Positions 16,069 through 23,295 of a DNA stretch of 32,427 bases are shown one piece after another. This stretch comes from Actinomycetota bacterium (GTDB lineage Bacteria; Actinomycetota; Actinomycetes; Nanopelagicales; Nanopelagicaceae): assembly GCA_009698845.1 (NCBI GenBank), contig WLPI01000008.1, positions 1-32,427 on the forward strand, read 5' to 3'. Within the stretch, counting starts at the first letter, position 1. The number at the start of each line of letters is the position of its first letter. Both the position numbers and the translations under genes were made by a program. The notes below the pieces were generated by a model, which was given only the letters and a program-made list of their open reading frames with translations, ran no database searches and was not told the origin of the DNA.

Positions 16069-16082
16069 ATTGCTAAAGCAAT
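16069..16082. promoter_or_regulatory. Palindrome ATTGCTAAAGCAAT, candidate operator of the sugar importer operon
   Basis: A perfect 6-2-6 inverted repeat in the 225-base region between the divergent genes starting at 15977 and 16203. Its size and place suit a LacI-type operator. No LacI gene is in the window. Confidence 0.35.
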
Positions 16083-16189
16083 GAAAAATGAGAAGAGTTA
16101 AATTGCAAGAAATGTACAGGCGTAAACAAAGCAGAAGATCTTGAATCAGTTCACATACATGAATACTCATTAATAGCTACTTTTGTTGG

Positions 16190-16195
16190 TAGATT
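16190..16195 (+). promoter_or_regulatory. Putative -10 element, leaderless start of the gene at 16203
   Basis: TAGATT ends 7 bases before the ATG at 16203. There is no Shine-Dalgarno site in the interval. The -35 region is weak. Confidence 0.4.
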
Positions 16196-16202
16196 CAGAA
16201 TC

Positions 16203-16889
16203 ATGAAACGCATACTCTCAACGATTCTCATCTCATGCTTAGCTTTAGGAATTAGTCCTTACGCAGCCAGCGCTGCAATTAAGCCAGGCTCTGCATGTAA
16301 AAAAGAGGGTCAAGTTAGCACCGTGTCAGGTAAGAAATACACGTGTATCAACAAGAGTAAGAAATTGGTCTGGGATAAGGGCGTGAAATCTAATTCCTCA
16401 GACGAAGGAATTTCCGTAGACAAGAATCTGTTCAGCGTTGATGTAACTGTCCCTGCATCTTTCTATGAGGGTACAAAGATAACTCAGGAAGAATTGAGCG
16501 CCGATGCAGCAAAGAAGGGGTATGGAAAGGCAAAGCTAAACGCTGATGGCTCCGTCTCTTTCCGAATGTCGAAATCACAACATAAGGCAGCTTTGGCTGA
16601 CATGAAAAAGTCTGTTGACGATTACATTCAGGAGACAGTAAATGATTCTCCAAAAATTTTCCGCGAAATCACCTACAACAAGAAAATTTCAGAGTTCAGC
16701 GTTTCAGTGAATAAGGCAAACTTTGAAGAAGATCTGGCTGCCGGCATGATTGGTTTCGGAATCGGCATTCTTTCAATGTTCTACCAAATGTTTGATGGTG
16801 CTGGAGAAAATCCCAAGACTGTCATCAAGATTATCGACCAGAGCACGGGTAAAGTTTTTGATACCCAGACTTGGCCAGAAAAAGAATAG
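16203..16889 (+). CDS. Secreted protein of unknown function with N-terminal Cys-Trp module
   Basis: I do not recognise the main domain of this 228-residue protein. It has a signal peptide (residues 1-24, ending ASA), then the small module with Cys32, Cys48 and Trp57. A charged region of about 130 residues follows with FEEDLAAGMIGFGIGILSMFYQMF near residue 180, a hydrophobic Gly-rich segment that could touch or cross a membrane (shown in part: MIGFGIGILSMFY). The last 25 residues are polar. There is no catalytic motif. It is the first of three closely linked genes; the next gene's start overlaps this stop by one base. The module suggests a cell-surface role shared with the metallopeptidase and the sugar-binding protein. 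Confidence 0.78.
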   Translation: MKRILSTILISCLALGISPYAASAAIKPGSACKKEGQVSTVSGKKYTCINKSKKLVWDKGVKSNSSDEGISVDKNLFSVDVTVPASFYEGTKITQEELSADAAKKGYGKAKLNADGSVSFRMSKSQHKAALADMKKSVDDYIQETVNDSPKIFREITYNKKISEFSVSVNKANFEEDLAAGMIGFGIGILSMFYQMFDGAGENPKTVIKIIDQSTGKVFDTQTWPEKE

Positions 16890-17458
16890 TGATCGTTGGT
16901 TCGCAGGTTTCAAAACTTGCTATTGCTTCATTGGTTGTCCTTCTTTGCTCGGGTTGCTCAGCAGTGGGTGACGGGAAAACAACGATAAAACCGTCACCAT
17001 TGAGCAGTTTTTCAGAAGATGCAGACGCAGAAATGGGGAGCAGAAATAACCCAATTGCACTTGGTAAATCGGTTGTTGTAAATGGCTGGAAAGTTCAAGT
17101 GGAATCAGTAAATAAAGATGCTCTTAAAGTTGTAAGAGCATCAGATCCATATTCGGAGTCTCCCGCTTCAAATGAGCGCTACGTGCTCTTAAAGATTAGA
17201 GCCACTTATATCGGTGAAGAAAGTGGCGAGCCTAGCTCTGACCTAAGATTCAAAATAGTAGGTTCAAAAGGAAATACATTCTCAAAATCTTGCGGGTATT
17301 CCTCAGATACTTTTGATAACAACGGAGAGACTTTTCCAGACGCTACGGTCGAAGGAAGCCTTTGCTTCACAGTCGATGCAAATCAGATTTCAGGCGCGAC
17401 GGTCTCAGTTCAGGGAGACTATTCCACGGAAAATCGGAAGTTCCTCGCAATTGATTGA
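16889..17458 (+). CDS. Secreted DUF4352-like lipoprotein candidate
   Basis: About 189 residues. The N-terminus is hydrophobic and ends in LLCSGCSA, a lipobox-like site (Cys at -3 makes it imperfect). A low-complexity Ser/Pro stretch follows. The domain then begins with NPIALGKSVVVNGWKVQVESV and NERYVLLKIRATYIG (quoted in part), which resembles DUF4352/telokin-like extracellular domains. Two later cysteines (CGY and SLCF) may form a disulfide. GTG 16889 overlaps the preceding TAG by one base. A TTG at 16871 would add six residues and is the alternative. The function is unknown, probably surface-attached. Confidence 0.72.
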   Translation: MIVGSQVSKLAIASLVVLLCSGCSAVGDGKTTIKPSPLSSFSEDADAEMGSRNNPIALGKSVVVNGWKVQVESVNKDALKVVRASDPYSESPASNERYVLLKIRATYIGEESGEPSSDLRFKIVGSKGNTFSKSCGYSSDTFDNNGETFPDATVEGSLCFTVDANQISGATVSVQGDYSTENRKFLAID

Positions 17459-17724
17459 AGCTAGAAAGTAAGCGCCCCGACGAGCTAAAAAATGGATTGT
17501 CAGACCCCACCCGTAACATCCCTTGGATGCTGAACCTTTACCCGAGTAGTTCTCAACTTGATACCCACATCTGGCGACTTGATATTGATCGAAAAAGAAA
17601 CTTTATATACCAAGCCTGCTCATGCGGCTGGAAGAAAAGAGTCCGAGATTTCTACGGGGCTGCCTGCATGTACGACACTACTTATGAATGGATGAATCAT
17701 TTTGACTTCAAATCCGGTGATTAA
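17455..17724 (+). CDS. Small protein of unknown function
   Basis: An 89-residue reading frame whose TTG overlaps the preceding TGA (TTGA), suggesting coupled translation with the lipoprotein candidate. It has three Cys residues (QACSCGW and AACMY), several Trp and Tyr residues, and a basic middle. There is no signal peptide. The composition looks like a real protein but I recognise no family. An ATG at 17527 is an alternative start and would leave about 65 residues. It is convergent with the DhaL-like gene, 57 bases away. Confidence 0.45.
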   Translation: MKLESKRPDELKNGLSDPTRNIPWMLNLYPSSSQLDTHIWRLDIDRKRNFIYQACSCGWKKRVRDFYGAACMYDTTYEWMNHFDFKSGD

Positions 17725-17781
17725 GAGTAAGCCCAGGTGCAGAAGGCTGAGACTTGAGCTGAAGTGATATCAGATGACGGG

Positions 17782-18444
17782 CTAATCTCTATTCTCGCTA
17801 AAAAGATCTATTGAGTTAGAAAGAGTCTTAAAAAGAGCAGTCATCGACGTTGCTCCTGGGTCTACATGGCCGATACTTCTTTCACCCTGATAACTGCCCC
17901 GACCTTTTCTAGCTTCCATTTGCGCCGTTTTTGCACATCCAAGTTCGGCGGCATGGTGCGCCTTAGCAAATGCTGCTTGCAGATCGTCTGAGTTTTTGAC
18001 ACTAGCAATAAGAGAAATTACCGCTGGATTTAGAGCATCAACTAATGTTTTATCACCTGGTTTTGCTCGACCCAGTTCCATAATCCCCTCGAGGGCAGAT
18101 TCAAATGCCTGTGACATGGTGTTCAAACTTGCAGTAGCTCTACTTGCTGCAATATCACTGAGCCGAAGAAACAATGTTCCGTAGATGGCTCCACTTGCAC
18201 CGCCAACTGAATTTATGATTGTCATCCCCACAGATTCAAAAAACTCGCCTAATGATTTAGATTGAGGCCCTTTGAAGGATTCTAGGAGTGCTTGAGCTCC
18301 GTTGGAGAGATTTGAACCGTGTTCACCATCACCGACTGCAGCGTCTAATTCGTTGAGGTAGTCTTCTATCTCTATCACAGCTTTGCAGAACTCAGTCAAC
18401 CAATTTTGTGCCATCGGTATTGTTACATCTGTAGTCATACTCAT
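17782..18444 (-). CDS. DhaL-like dihydroxyacetone-kinase subunit (ADP/ATP-binding)
   Basis: A 220-residue protein with the DhaL fold. The Mg-nucleotide motif LDAAVGDGEHGSN carries Asp34 and Asp39, with Glu41 where E. coli DhaL has the third Asp (30/35/37 there). Later motifs are GGASGAIYGTLF, RAKPGDKTLVDALNPA and GRGSYQGERSIGHVDPGATS, all typical. The family transfers phosphate to a substrate held by DhaK. The ATG overlaps the DhaK-like TGA by four bases. No DhaM phosphocarrier is present, so the phosphate donor may be ATP rather than the PTS. With the altered DhaK partner the true substrate is uncertain. Confidence 0.88.
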   Translation of the reverse strand: MSMTTDVTIPMAQNWLTEFCKAVIEIEDYLNELDAAVGDGEHGSNLSNGAQALLESFKGPQSKSLGEFFESVGMTIINSVGGASGAIYGTLFLRLSDIAASRATASLNTMSQAFESALEGIMELGRAKPGDKTLVDALNPAVISLIASVKNSDDLQAAFAKAHHAAELGCAKTAQMEARKGRGSYQGERSIGHVDPGATSMTALFKTLSNSIDLFSENRD

Positions 18445-19439
18445 TTACCCCATCTCAATGCTGGCGTGTCGACAGGTGAATCATAAAGTTCGAGCAATTC
18501 CTCATCCGCAACTAAGAACGTTGCAATCACTCCAAAGGAATCTAATGAAGTGATAAAATTACCAACAAGTGAGCGCACAACCTTTGTTTCAATACTTTCA
18601 AGCTTCTCTTGAATGAGTCCCGACAGGGTATAAAGTTCGATAGGTGGTGTTGAACCTAAGCCACTAAGTAGAAGAATAATCTTCTTGCCGATAGCTAGTT
18701 CAAGCTCCAACGCTGGTTGCTCGATTAAAATCTCGGCAATTTTGTCAGCAGAAACCATTTTTGACCTTGAGTGTCCACGATCACCTCCGATACCAACCCC
18801 GATATCAAATTCATCTTCTGGCATCTCAAAATTTGGATGACCGAGTTTAGGAGTTGTGCATGAGTTGAAGGCAACCCCGAAAGAGCGTGAGTTTGCAACT
18901 ACTTTTTTAGCTATTGAGGTTACTTGAGCTAAGTCATCTCCACGTTCTGCTGCAGCCCCAGCTATTTTTTCAACAAGAATTGTTCCACCGAGCCCACGAC
19001 GCCGATCAAACTGAGAAATTGGGAATGAACAATCATCATTTACAAGGACCTTGGATATTTCAATACCTTTGCGTTTCATGATTTCGGCAGATAGACCAAA
19101 ATTCATGACTTCCCCACCAAAGTTCTTGATTATATAGAGGACGCCCTTTCCACTATCTGCTCTTTCCGTGGCAGCCATGATTTGTGCTGGAACAGGGGAT
19201 GTGAAGATTTCTCCCGGGCACGCTGCGTCGAGACCGCCGAACCCGACATATCCACTATGCATCGGCTCGCAGCCTGAACCCCCACCGGATATCAGTCCAA
19301 CTTTCGGTTGAGTCGGAAGCATTTTTCTCTGGACAATTCGCGCTTCGGAATTGAACTCAATCACCTCAGGGTGAGCGGCCGCTAGGCCACGTAGATACCC
19401 AGTAACCACGGATTCAGGTGAATTCATTATTTTCTTCAT
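18441..19439 (-). CDS. DhaK-like kinase subunit with all three classical active-site residues replaced
   Basis: A 332-residue protein that aligns along its length with DhaK: SGGGSGCEPMHSGYVG (51-66), DAACPGEIFTSP (71-82), KNFGGEVMNF (105-114) and FDIGVGIGGDRG (211-222). In E. coli DhaK, His56, Asp109 and His218 handle dihydroxyacetone, and His218 binds it covalently. At the matching positions this protein has Cys57, Glu110 and Gly218; I checked the codons (TGC, GAA, GGA). The scaffold is intact, so a different substrate or a regulatory role is likely. ATG 19439 has GGAGGAAA 7 bases upstream. A longer frame to 19583 would run through the promoter and is rejected. It is divergent from the sugar importer operon. 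Confidence 0.88.
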   Translation of the reverse strand: MKKIMNSPESVVTGYLRGLAAAHPEVIEFNSEARIVQRKMLPTQPKVGLISGGGSGCEPMHSGYVGFGGLDAACPGEIFTSPVPAQIMAATERADSGKGVLYIIKNFGGEVMNFGLSAEIMKRKGIEISKVLVNDDCSFPISQFDRRRGLGGTILVEKIAGAAAERGDDLAQVTSIAKKVVANSRSFGVAFNSCTTPKLGHPNFEMPEDEFDIGVGIGGDRGHSRSKMVSADKIAEILIEQPALELELAIGKKIILLLSGLGSTPPIELYTLSGLIQEKLESIETKVVRSLVGNFITSLDSFGVIATFLVADEELLELYDSPVDTPALRWGK

Positions 19440-19486
19440 CAACTTTCCTCCATAACGCCACGGCCAAAATTTCTCTGCAAACCCCC

Positions 19487-19514
19487 TTGACAGGGCGGGA
19501 TCTTCCCGTAGATT
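19487..19514 (+). promoter_or_regulatory. Promoter of the RbsA-type sugar operon
   Basis: A consensus -35 TTGACA (19487-19492) is 16 bases from TAGATT (19509-19514). Transcription would begin near 19521, inside the shared palindrome, about 50 bases before the ATG. Confidence 0.75.
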
Positions 19515-19538
19515 AGTGGTCTGAAGACCAGATGACAA
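19510..19538 (-). promoter_or_regulatory. Promoter of the DhaKL-like genes, overlapping the divergent promoter
   Basis: On the minus strand, TTGTCA (+ strand 19533-19538) is 17 bases from TAATCT (+ strand 19510-19515). The spacer contains the palindrome, and the -10 box overlaps the -10 box of the opposite promoter by five bases. The two promoters therefore probably exclude each other and respond to the same regulator. Confidence 0.7.
19517..19530. promoter_or_regulatory. Operator candidate TGGTCTGAAGACCA, FadR/GntR type
   Basis: A perfect 6-2-6 palindrome. FadR-subfamily GntR proteins typically bind TGGTnnnACCA-like sites, and a FadR-type GntR gene lies in the same operon (start 24469). The palindrome covers the predicted start site of the rightward promoter and the -35/-10 spacer of the leftward one. 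Binding would therefore repress both. Confidence 0.65.
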
Positions 19539-19572
19539 TAACTTCTGACCTGTTAAGACTGGAGGAGAAACC

Positions 19573-21177
19573 ATGCAGGACAATGCTTTTGCTGAAGTTT
19601 CCTCCCTAAAAGCGGGCTCTCAGATACTAAAAATGTCGCATATTTCAAAGAGATATCAGGGTGTTCAAGCTCTGGATAAAGTCGAATTGGATGTGCGAAG
19701 CGGCGAAATTCATGCGCTCCTGGGGGGCAACGGCGCTGGAAAGTCGACCCTGCTCAAGATTCTTTCTGGGCTCACTAACCCGGATGAGGGAACCATTTTT
19801 TTTCATGGTCAGCGAGTCGCAATTGAATCACCACGAAGTGCTCAAGAACTGGGTATTTCTATGATCCATCAAGAGCTCTCGATCATCCCCGACTTGAGTG
19901 TTCTTGAGAATATCTTCCTGGGCCAAGAGAGATTGATAACCCAACGTAAAAGCTGGAGTCCGTGGGTTAACCGCCGCGAGATGGCCGAAAAGGTCCGCAG
20001 CGTTGCCACCGAGTTTGGAATCACCGAAGAGGAGCTTTGGCGCCCTGCGGGCGAGTTCGGTGCATTGAAAAAGAGATCTATTGAGATTGTAAAAGCTCTC
20101 GTAGTCCGACCTAAAATCCTTATTCTTGACGAGCCAACGTCTGGTCTAGAAGAGCACGAAAAAGAATTACTTTTCGGACACATGCGAAGCCTTCAGCGCC
20201 TTGGCGTAGCACTCATTTGGGTTACACATCATTTAGATGAAGTATTTGGTCTTGCTGACACAGCAACAATCATGCGTGATGGCAAAAGCGTCGCTCAGAC
20301 TTCAATTGAGGGCATAAATCTTAATGACTTGATTTCGCTCATGTTTGGATCACAAGCAGCTGCTCTCATTGAGCAACCAAAAATTGACAGAACCGCAGGA
20401 AAGGCTGGAAGTAAGGAAAGGTTCAAGACTCTCGAAGTAGTGGGTTTCAAGCGAGAGGGAGTTCTAAAGGATATTTCTTTTGACCTCTGGGATGGTGAAA
20501 TTCTTGGCATTGCTGGATTAGCAGGCGCTGGGCGCACAGAGCTAATGAGAGCACTTATGGGAATAGACAAGCTTGATAGCGGATCAATAAATGTTTTTGG
20601 AAAAATTGGAAAAATTGGCCACCCAGAAAAAGCCTATGAACTCGGAATCGCCATGGTTCCAGAAGATCGAAAAGTTCTTGGCATACTCTCAGAATTCTCC
20701 ATCGAGAAGAGCATCTCAATATCTAAGTTGGTAAATGTATTGAAGAAGGGCTTTTTGAGCGCCAAGAAAGAGAAAGACTTGGCGTCAGAGTTTATCTCTA
20801 AGTTTTCAATCAAGACACCGAATTCTCGTGAGAAGATTCGTAATCTAAGTGGTGGAAACCAGCAAAAAGTAATCATTTCTCGATGTCTAAATACAAATCC
20901 AAGAATTTTGATTTTTGATGAACCCACACAGGGAATTGATATCGCCTCAAAAGTTGAAGTGCACAAGCTCATTCGTGAATTAGCAGCTGCCGGGAAATCA
21001 GTCATCGTAATTGCCTCTGAATTAAATGAATTAATTCGACTGAGTGATCGCATCATTATTCTCCGCGAAGGTTCAATTGTAGGCGAATTGGAATCTGTGC
21101 CTGAGAGAATTCAAATTAATGGGTACGAAGTAGTGGAACAAGACATCCTATATAAGAGTTCAAGAGTTAAAGTATGA
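19573..21177 (+). CDS. RbsA/MglA-type sugar ABC transporter ATP-binding protein (two ATPase domains, CUT2)
   Basis: A 534-residue double ATPase. Domain 1 has Walker A GGNGAGKST (51-59) and Walker B ILILDEP. Domain 2 has the family-typical degenerate Walker A GLAGAGRTEL, the signature LSGGNQQKV and Walker B ILIFDEPTQGID. The domain 1 signature, usually LSxGQQQ in this family, reads EFGALKKR (residues 161-168), so it is lost. The start has GGAGGAG 6 bases upstream. The gene overlaps the first permease gene by four bases. It opens a 12-gene run that imports and breaks down a sugar or sugar acid. Confidence 0.95.
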   Translation: MQDNAFAEVSSLKAGSQILKMSHISKRYQGVQALDKVELDVRSGEIHALLGGNGAGKSTLLKILSGLTNPDEGTIFFHGQRVAIESPRSAQELGISMIHQELSIIPDLSVLENIFLGQERLITQRKSWSPWVNRREMAEKVRSVATEFGITEEELWRPAGEFGALKKRSIEIVKALVVRPKILILDEPTSGLEEHEKELLFGHMRSLQRLGVALIWVTHHLDEVFGLADTATIMRDGKSVAQTSIEGINLNDLISLMFGSQAAALIEQPKIDRTAGKAGSKERFKTLEVVGFKREGVLKDISFDLWDGEILGIAGLAGAGRTELMRALMGIDKLDSGSINVFGKIGKIGHPEKAYELGIAMVPEDRKVLGILSEFSIEKSISISKLVNVLKKGFLSAKKEKDLASEFISKFSIKTPNSREKIRNLSGGNQQKVIISRCLNTNPRILIFDEPTQGIDIASKVEVHKLIRELAAAGKSVIVIASELNELIRLSDRIIILREGSIVGELESVPERIQINGYEVVEQDILYKSSRVKV

Positions 21178-22193
21178 GAAATCAATCGAAGCTCTCTAAG
21201 ATAATTTCAATAGAAGGCGTCGTAATTCTCGCTGCCTTTGTTTTGATGGTCATTTTCTTCTCACTGAATGCTGATTCATTCCTAATTCCTGATTCGATTA
21301 GGTACTACATTAATGAAGCTGTGCCTATTTTTATCATTATTGTTGGATTAACATTTGTCATTATTGCCGGTGGGATTGATTTATCAATTGGATCTGTGCT
21401 CGGATTAAGTGCTGGTACATCATTAATGGTTTCTATGTGGGGATGGCCATTCTGGGTGGCTGTAATTGTTGGCGTGTTCACCGGACTTGCTTTTGGTCTC
21501 TTCAACGCTGTGATTATCACAATTTTCAAGGTCAATGACTTTATAGTTACCTTGGGAACGCTCTACATAGCAGCAGGGGCGCTAACTGTAATCACAGATA
21601 AGATTCAGCTGATTGGAACCAAAGACACTAACTTCCAACGTATTTCTGATATGAGTTTCTTGGGTCTCACAAGCTCTATCTGGTTTGCACTGGTAATTGT
21701 TGTGATATTCGAGTTGATTCTGCTCAAGTCACCTTTCGGTCGCAGAGTTTTTGCTACCGGTATCGGAGAAGTCCCTGCGCTCATTTCTGGAATCAACACC
21801 CAGCGGACTAAATTCGGAGCTTATTTGATATCTGGTGGCTTAGCTGGCTTCGGCGGGGTCCTTTTAGCATCCCACTTAAATTCCGTGCAATCGGGCTTGG
21901 CCGGAGGTTATGAACTCACAGCGATAGCAGGTGCAGTTCTTGGTGGCGTTTCGCTTGCGGGCGGAAGAGGCAGTGTATGGCGAGCAATTGTAGGAGCTCT
22001 ATTCCTGACAACACTAAATCAAGGTCTTCTGCTCATGGGAGTGAATCCACTGATTTTCCAAATTGTCACAGGCCTTTGCATCCTGGTCGGAGTTGTCGTA
22101 GATCGTGGAGTTTACAAATTTGCGCTTACTTTTTCGACTCAAACAAGAGAAGTAAATTCTCAGATTCTTGATCGTAAGAAGGTTTCATTATGA
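21174..22193 (+). CDS. RbsC-type sugar ABC transporter permease 1
   Basis: A 339-residue membrane protein with about ten hydrophobic segments. Family motifs include IIAGGIDLSIGSVLGLSAG in the middle and GRRVFATG(I)GEVPALISGI in the cytoplasmic coupling region, followed by GGVSLAGGRGSVWRAIVGAL (each quoted in part). This is the ribose/xylose/galactose permease family. It overlaps its ATPase and the second permease by four bases each. Two different permeases suggest a heterodimeric channel, which is less common than the homodimer of RbsC. Confidence 0.94.
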   Translation: MRNQSKLSKIISIEGVVILAAFVLMVIFFSLNADSFLIPDSIRYYINEAVPIFIIIVGLTFVIIAGGIDLSIGSVLGLSAGTSLMVSMWGWPFWVAVIVGVFTGLAFGLFNAVIITIFKVNDFIVTLGTLYIAAGALTVITDKIQLIGTKDTNFQRISDMSFLGLTSSIWFALVIVVIFELILLKSPFGRRVFATGIGEVPALISGINTQRTKFGAYLISGGLAGFGGVLLASHLNSVQSGLAGGYELTAIAGAVLGGVSLAGGRGSVWRAIVGALFLTTLNQGLLLMGVNPLIFQIVTGLCILVGVVVDRGVYKFALTFSTQTREVNSQILDRKKVSL

Positions 22194-23200
22194 AACTCAA
22201 TATCGCAGCAAGCAACTCATCAAAGTCCCTGCGGAATCGTATTTTACAAGATCCTTCATTTGGAATTGTTGCACTTCTTGCCGTGGCAATCCTTGCAATG
22301 ACAGTTCTGGAACCAAGCTTTGCAACAGGTGGAAATGTTACAAATATCATCAACGCCATGATGACTGTGAGCTTCTTGGCTATCGGAATGACAGTTGTAC
22401 TGATTGCAGGTGGTCTTGATCTTTCAGTAGGTTCGACAATGGCAGTAACTGCAGGTGTTGCCGGAAATTTCTTATCTTATGGAATGCCTATGGGTGTCGC
22501 CTTTTTGTGGGCGCTAGCTATCGGGATGGGAATTGGATTAATCAATGGGTTGATCATCACAAAGTTGGGGATCCCTGATTTCATAGCAACTTTGGCCACG
22601 CTAGGAATTGGACAGGGGGTAATTTTACTTTGGACCCAGGGTGTTCCAATTCTGGGATATATGAACGATGCCTATTACTACATCGGAGGACTGAAGAAGA
22701 TTGCTGGTCCGATATCTATTCCAATGATTGTTGTAGTGGTGATTTCTGTAGGGATGGCGATAATTCTGAAGCGGACTAAATTTGGACTTGAATTATACGC
22801 AGTTGGTAGCTCACCGATCTCAGCTCGAAATGCTGGAGTCAACGTAGATGCAATCAAGATTTCTGCCTATGCCATCAGCGGATTACTCGCTGCGATTGCA
22901 GGAATACATATTGCTGGTCGTACGACAACAGTTCCTCCACTAATTGGCAAAGGTTATGAGATAAGTGCGATTGCTGCTGCTGTTATTGGCGGAGCTTCAC
23001 TTCTAGGCGGCAAAGGAAGGGTGATTGGTGCACTACTTGGTGCGCTGACTCTGACTTTAACTCGGAACATTATTAATTTGATTGGAATTGAATCGAGTTG
23101 GCAAGCAATTGTGACTGGTTCAGTTCTGATTGGGGCTGTACTCGCTAATCGAGCGTCAAGTGAGTTTGGGCGCAAAACATTCAGGCGAGGGAAGAGCTGA
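22190..23200 (+). CDS. RbsC-type sugar ABC transporter permease 2
   Basis: A 336-residue paralogue of the preceding permease with the same motifs: VLIAGGLDLSVGSTMAVTAG, a coupling loop KFGLELYAVGSSPISARNAGV and GGASLLGGKGRVIGAL (each in part). It has about ten hydrophobic segments. It starts on a four-base overlap with permease 1. It is followed by a 95-base gap holding a hairpin and a palindrome before the binding-protein gene. Confidence 0.94.
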   Translation: MKLNIAASNSSKSLRNRILQDPSFGIVALLAVAILAMTVLEPSFATGGNVTNIINAMMTVSFLAIGMTVVLIAGGLDLSVGSTMAVTAGVAGNFLSYGMPMGVAFLWALAIGMGIGLINGLIITKLGIPDFIATLATLGIGQGVILLWTQGVPILGYMNDAYYYIGGLKKIAGPISIPMIVVVVISVGMAIILKRTKFGLELYAVGSSPISARNAGVNVDAIKISAYAISGLLAAIAGIHIAGRTTTVPPLIGKGYEISAIAAAVIGGASLLGGKGRVIGALLGALTLTLTRNIINLIGIESSWQAIVTGSVLIGAVLANRASSEFGRKTFRRGKS

Positions 23201-23215
23201 AGAGCAAAACATAGG

Positions 23216-23242
23216 TTTTGTTTAGTTATTTGCTAAACAAAA
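23216..23242 (+). repeat. AT-rich hairpin between permease and binding-protein genes
   Basis: TTTTGTTTAG (23216-23225) and CTAAACAAAA (23233-23242) form a perfect 10-base-pair stem with a 7-base loop. It may adjust the amount of binding-protein mRNA relative to permease mRNA, or act as an operator. Confidence 0.6.
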
Positions 23243-23262
23243 ATCAGAGTAATCAACTGGGG

Positions 23263-23277
23263 TTAATCTGAGATTAA
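23263..23277. promoter_or_regulatory. 15-base perfect palindrome TTAATCTGAGATTAA before the binding-protein gene
   Basis: A 7-1-7 inverted repeat that ends 6 bases before the GGGGAG ribosome-binding site of the gene at 23296. It is a candidate operator or translation-control hairpin. It shares only the TCTGA core with the palindrome at 19517. Confidence 0.5.
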
Positions 23278-23295
23278 GTAGTTGGGGAGTATGGA

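Noticed and set aside
17782-19439. Standard PTS-dependent dihydroxyacetone kinase
   Set aside because: No DhaM gene is present and the DhaK catalytic residues are replaced.
19440-19583. Longer reading frame for the DhaK-like gene, start at 19583
   Set aside because: It would run through both divergent promoters and the palindrome and overlap the ATPase start; ATG 19439 has GGAGGAAA at the right distance.
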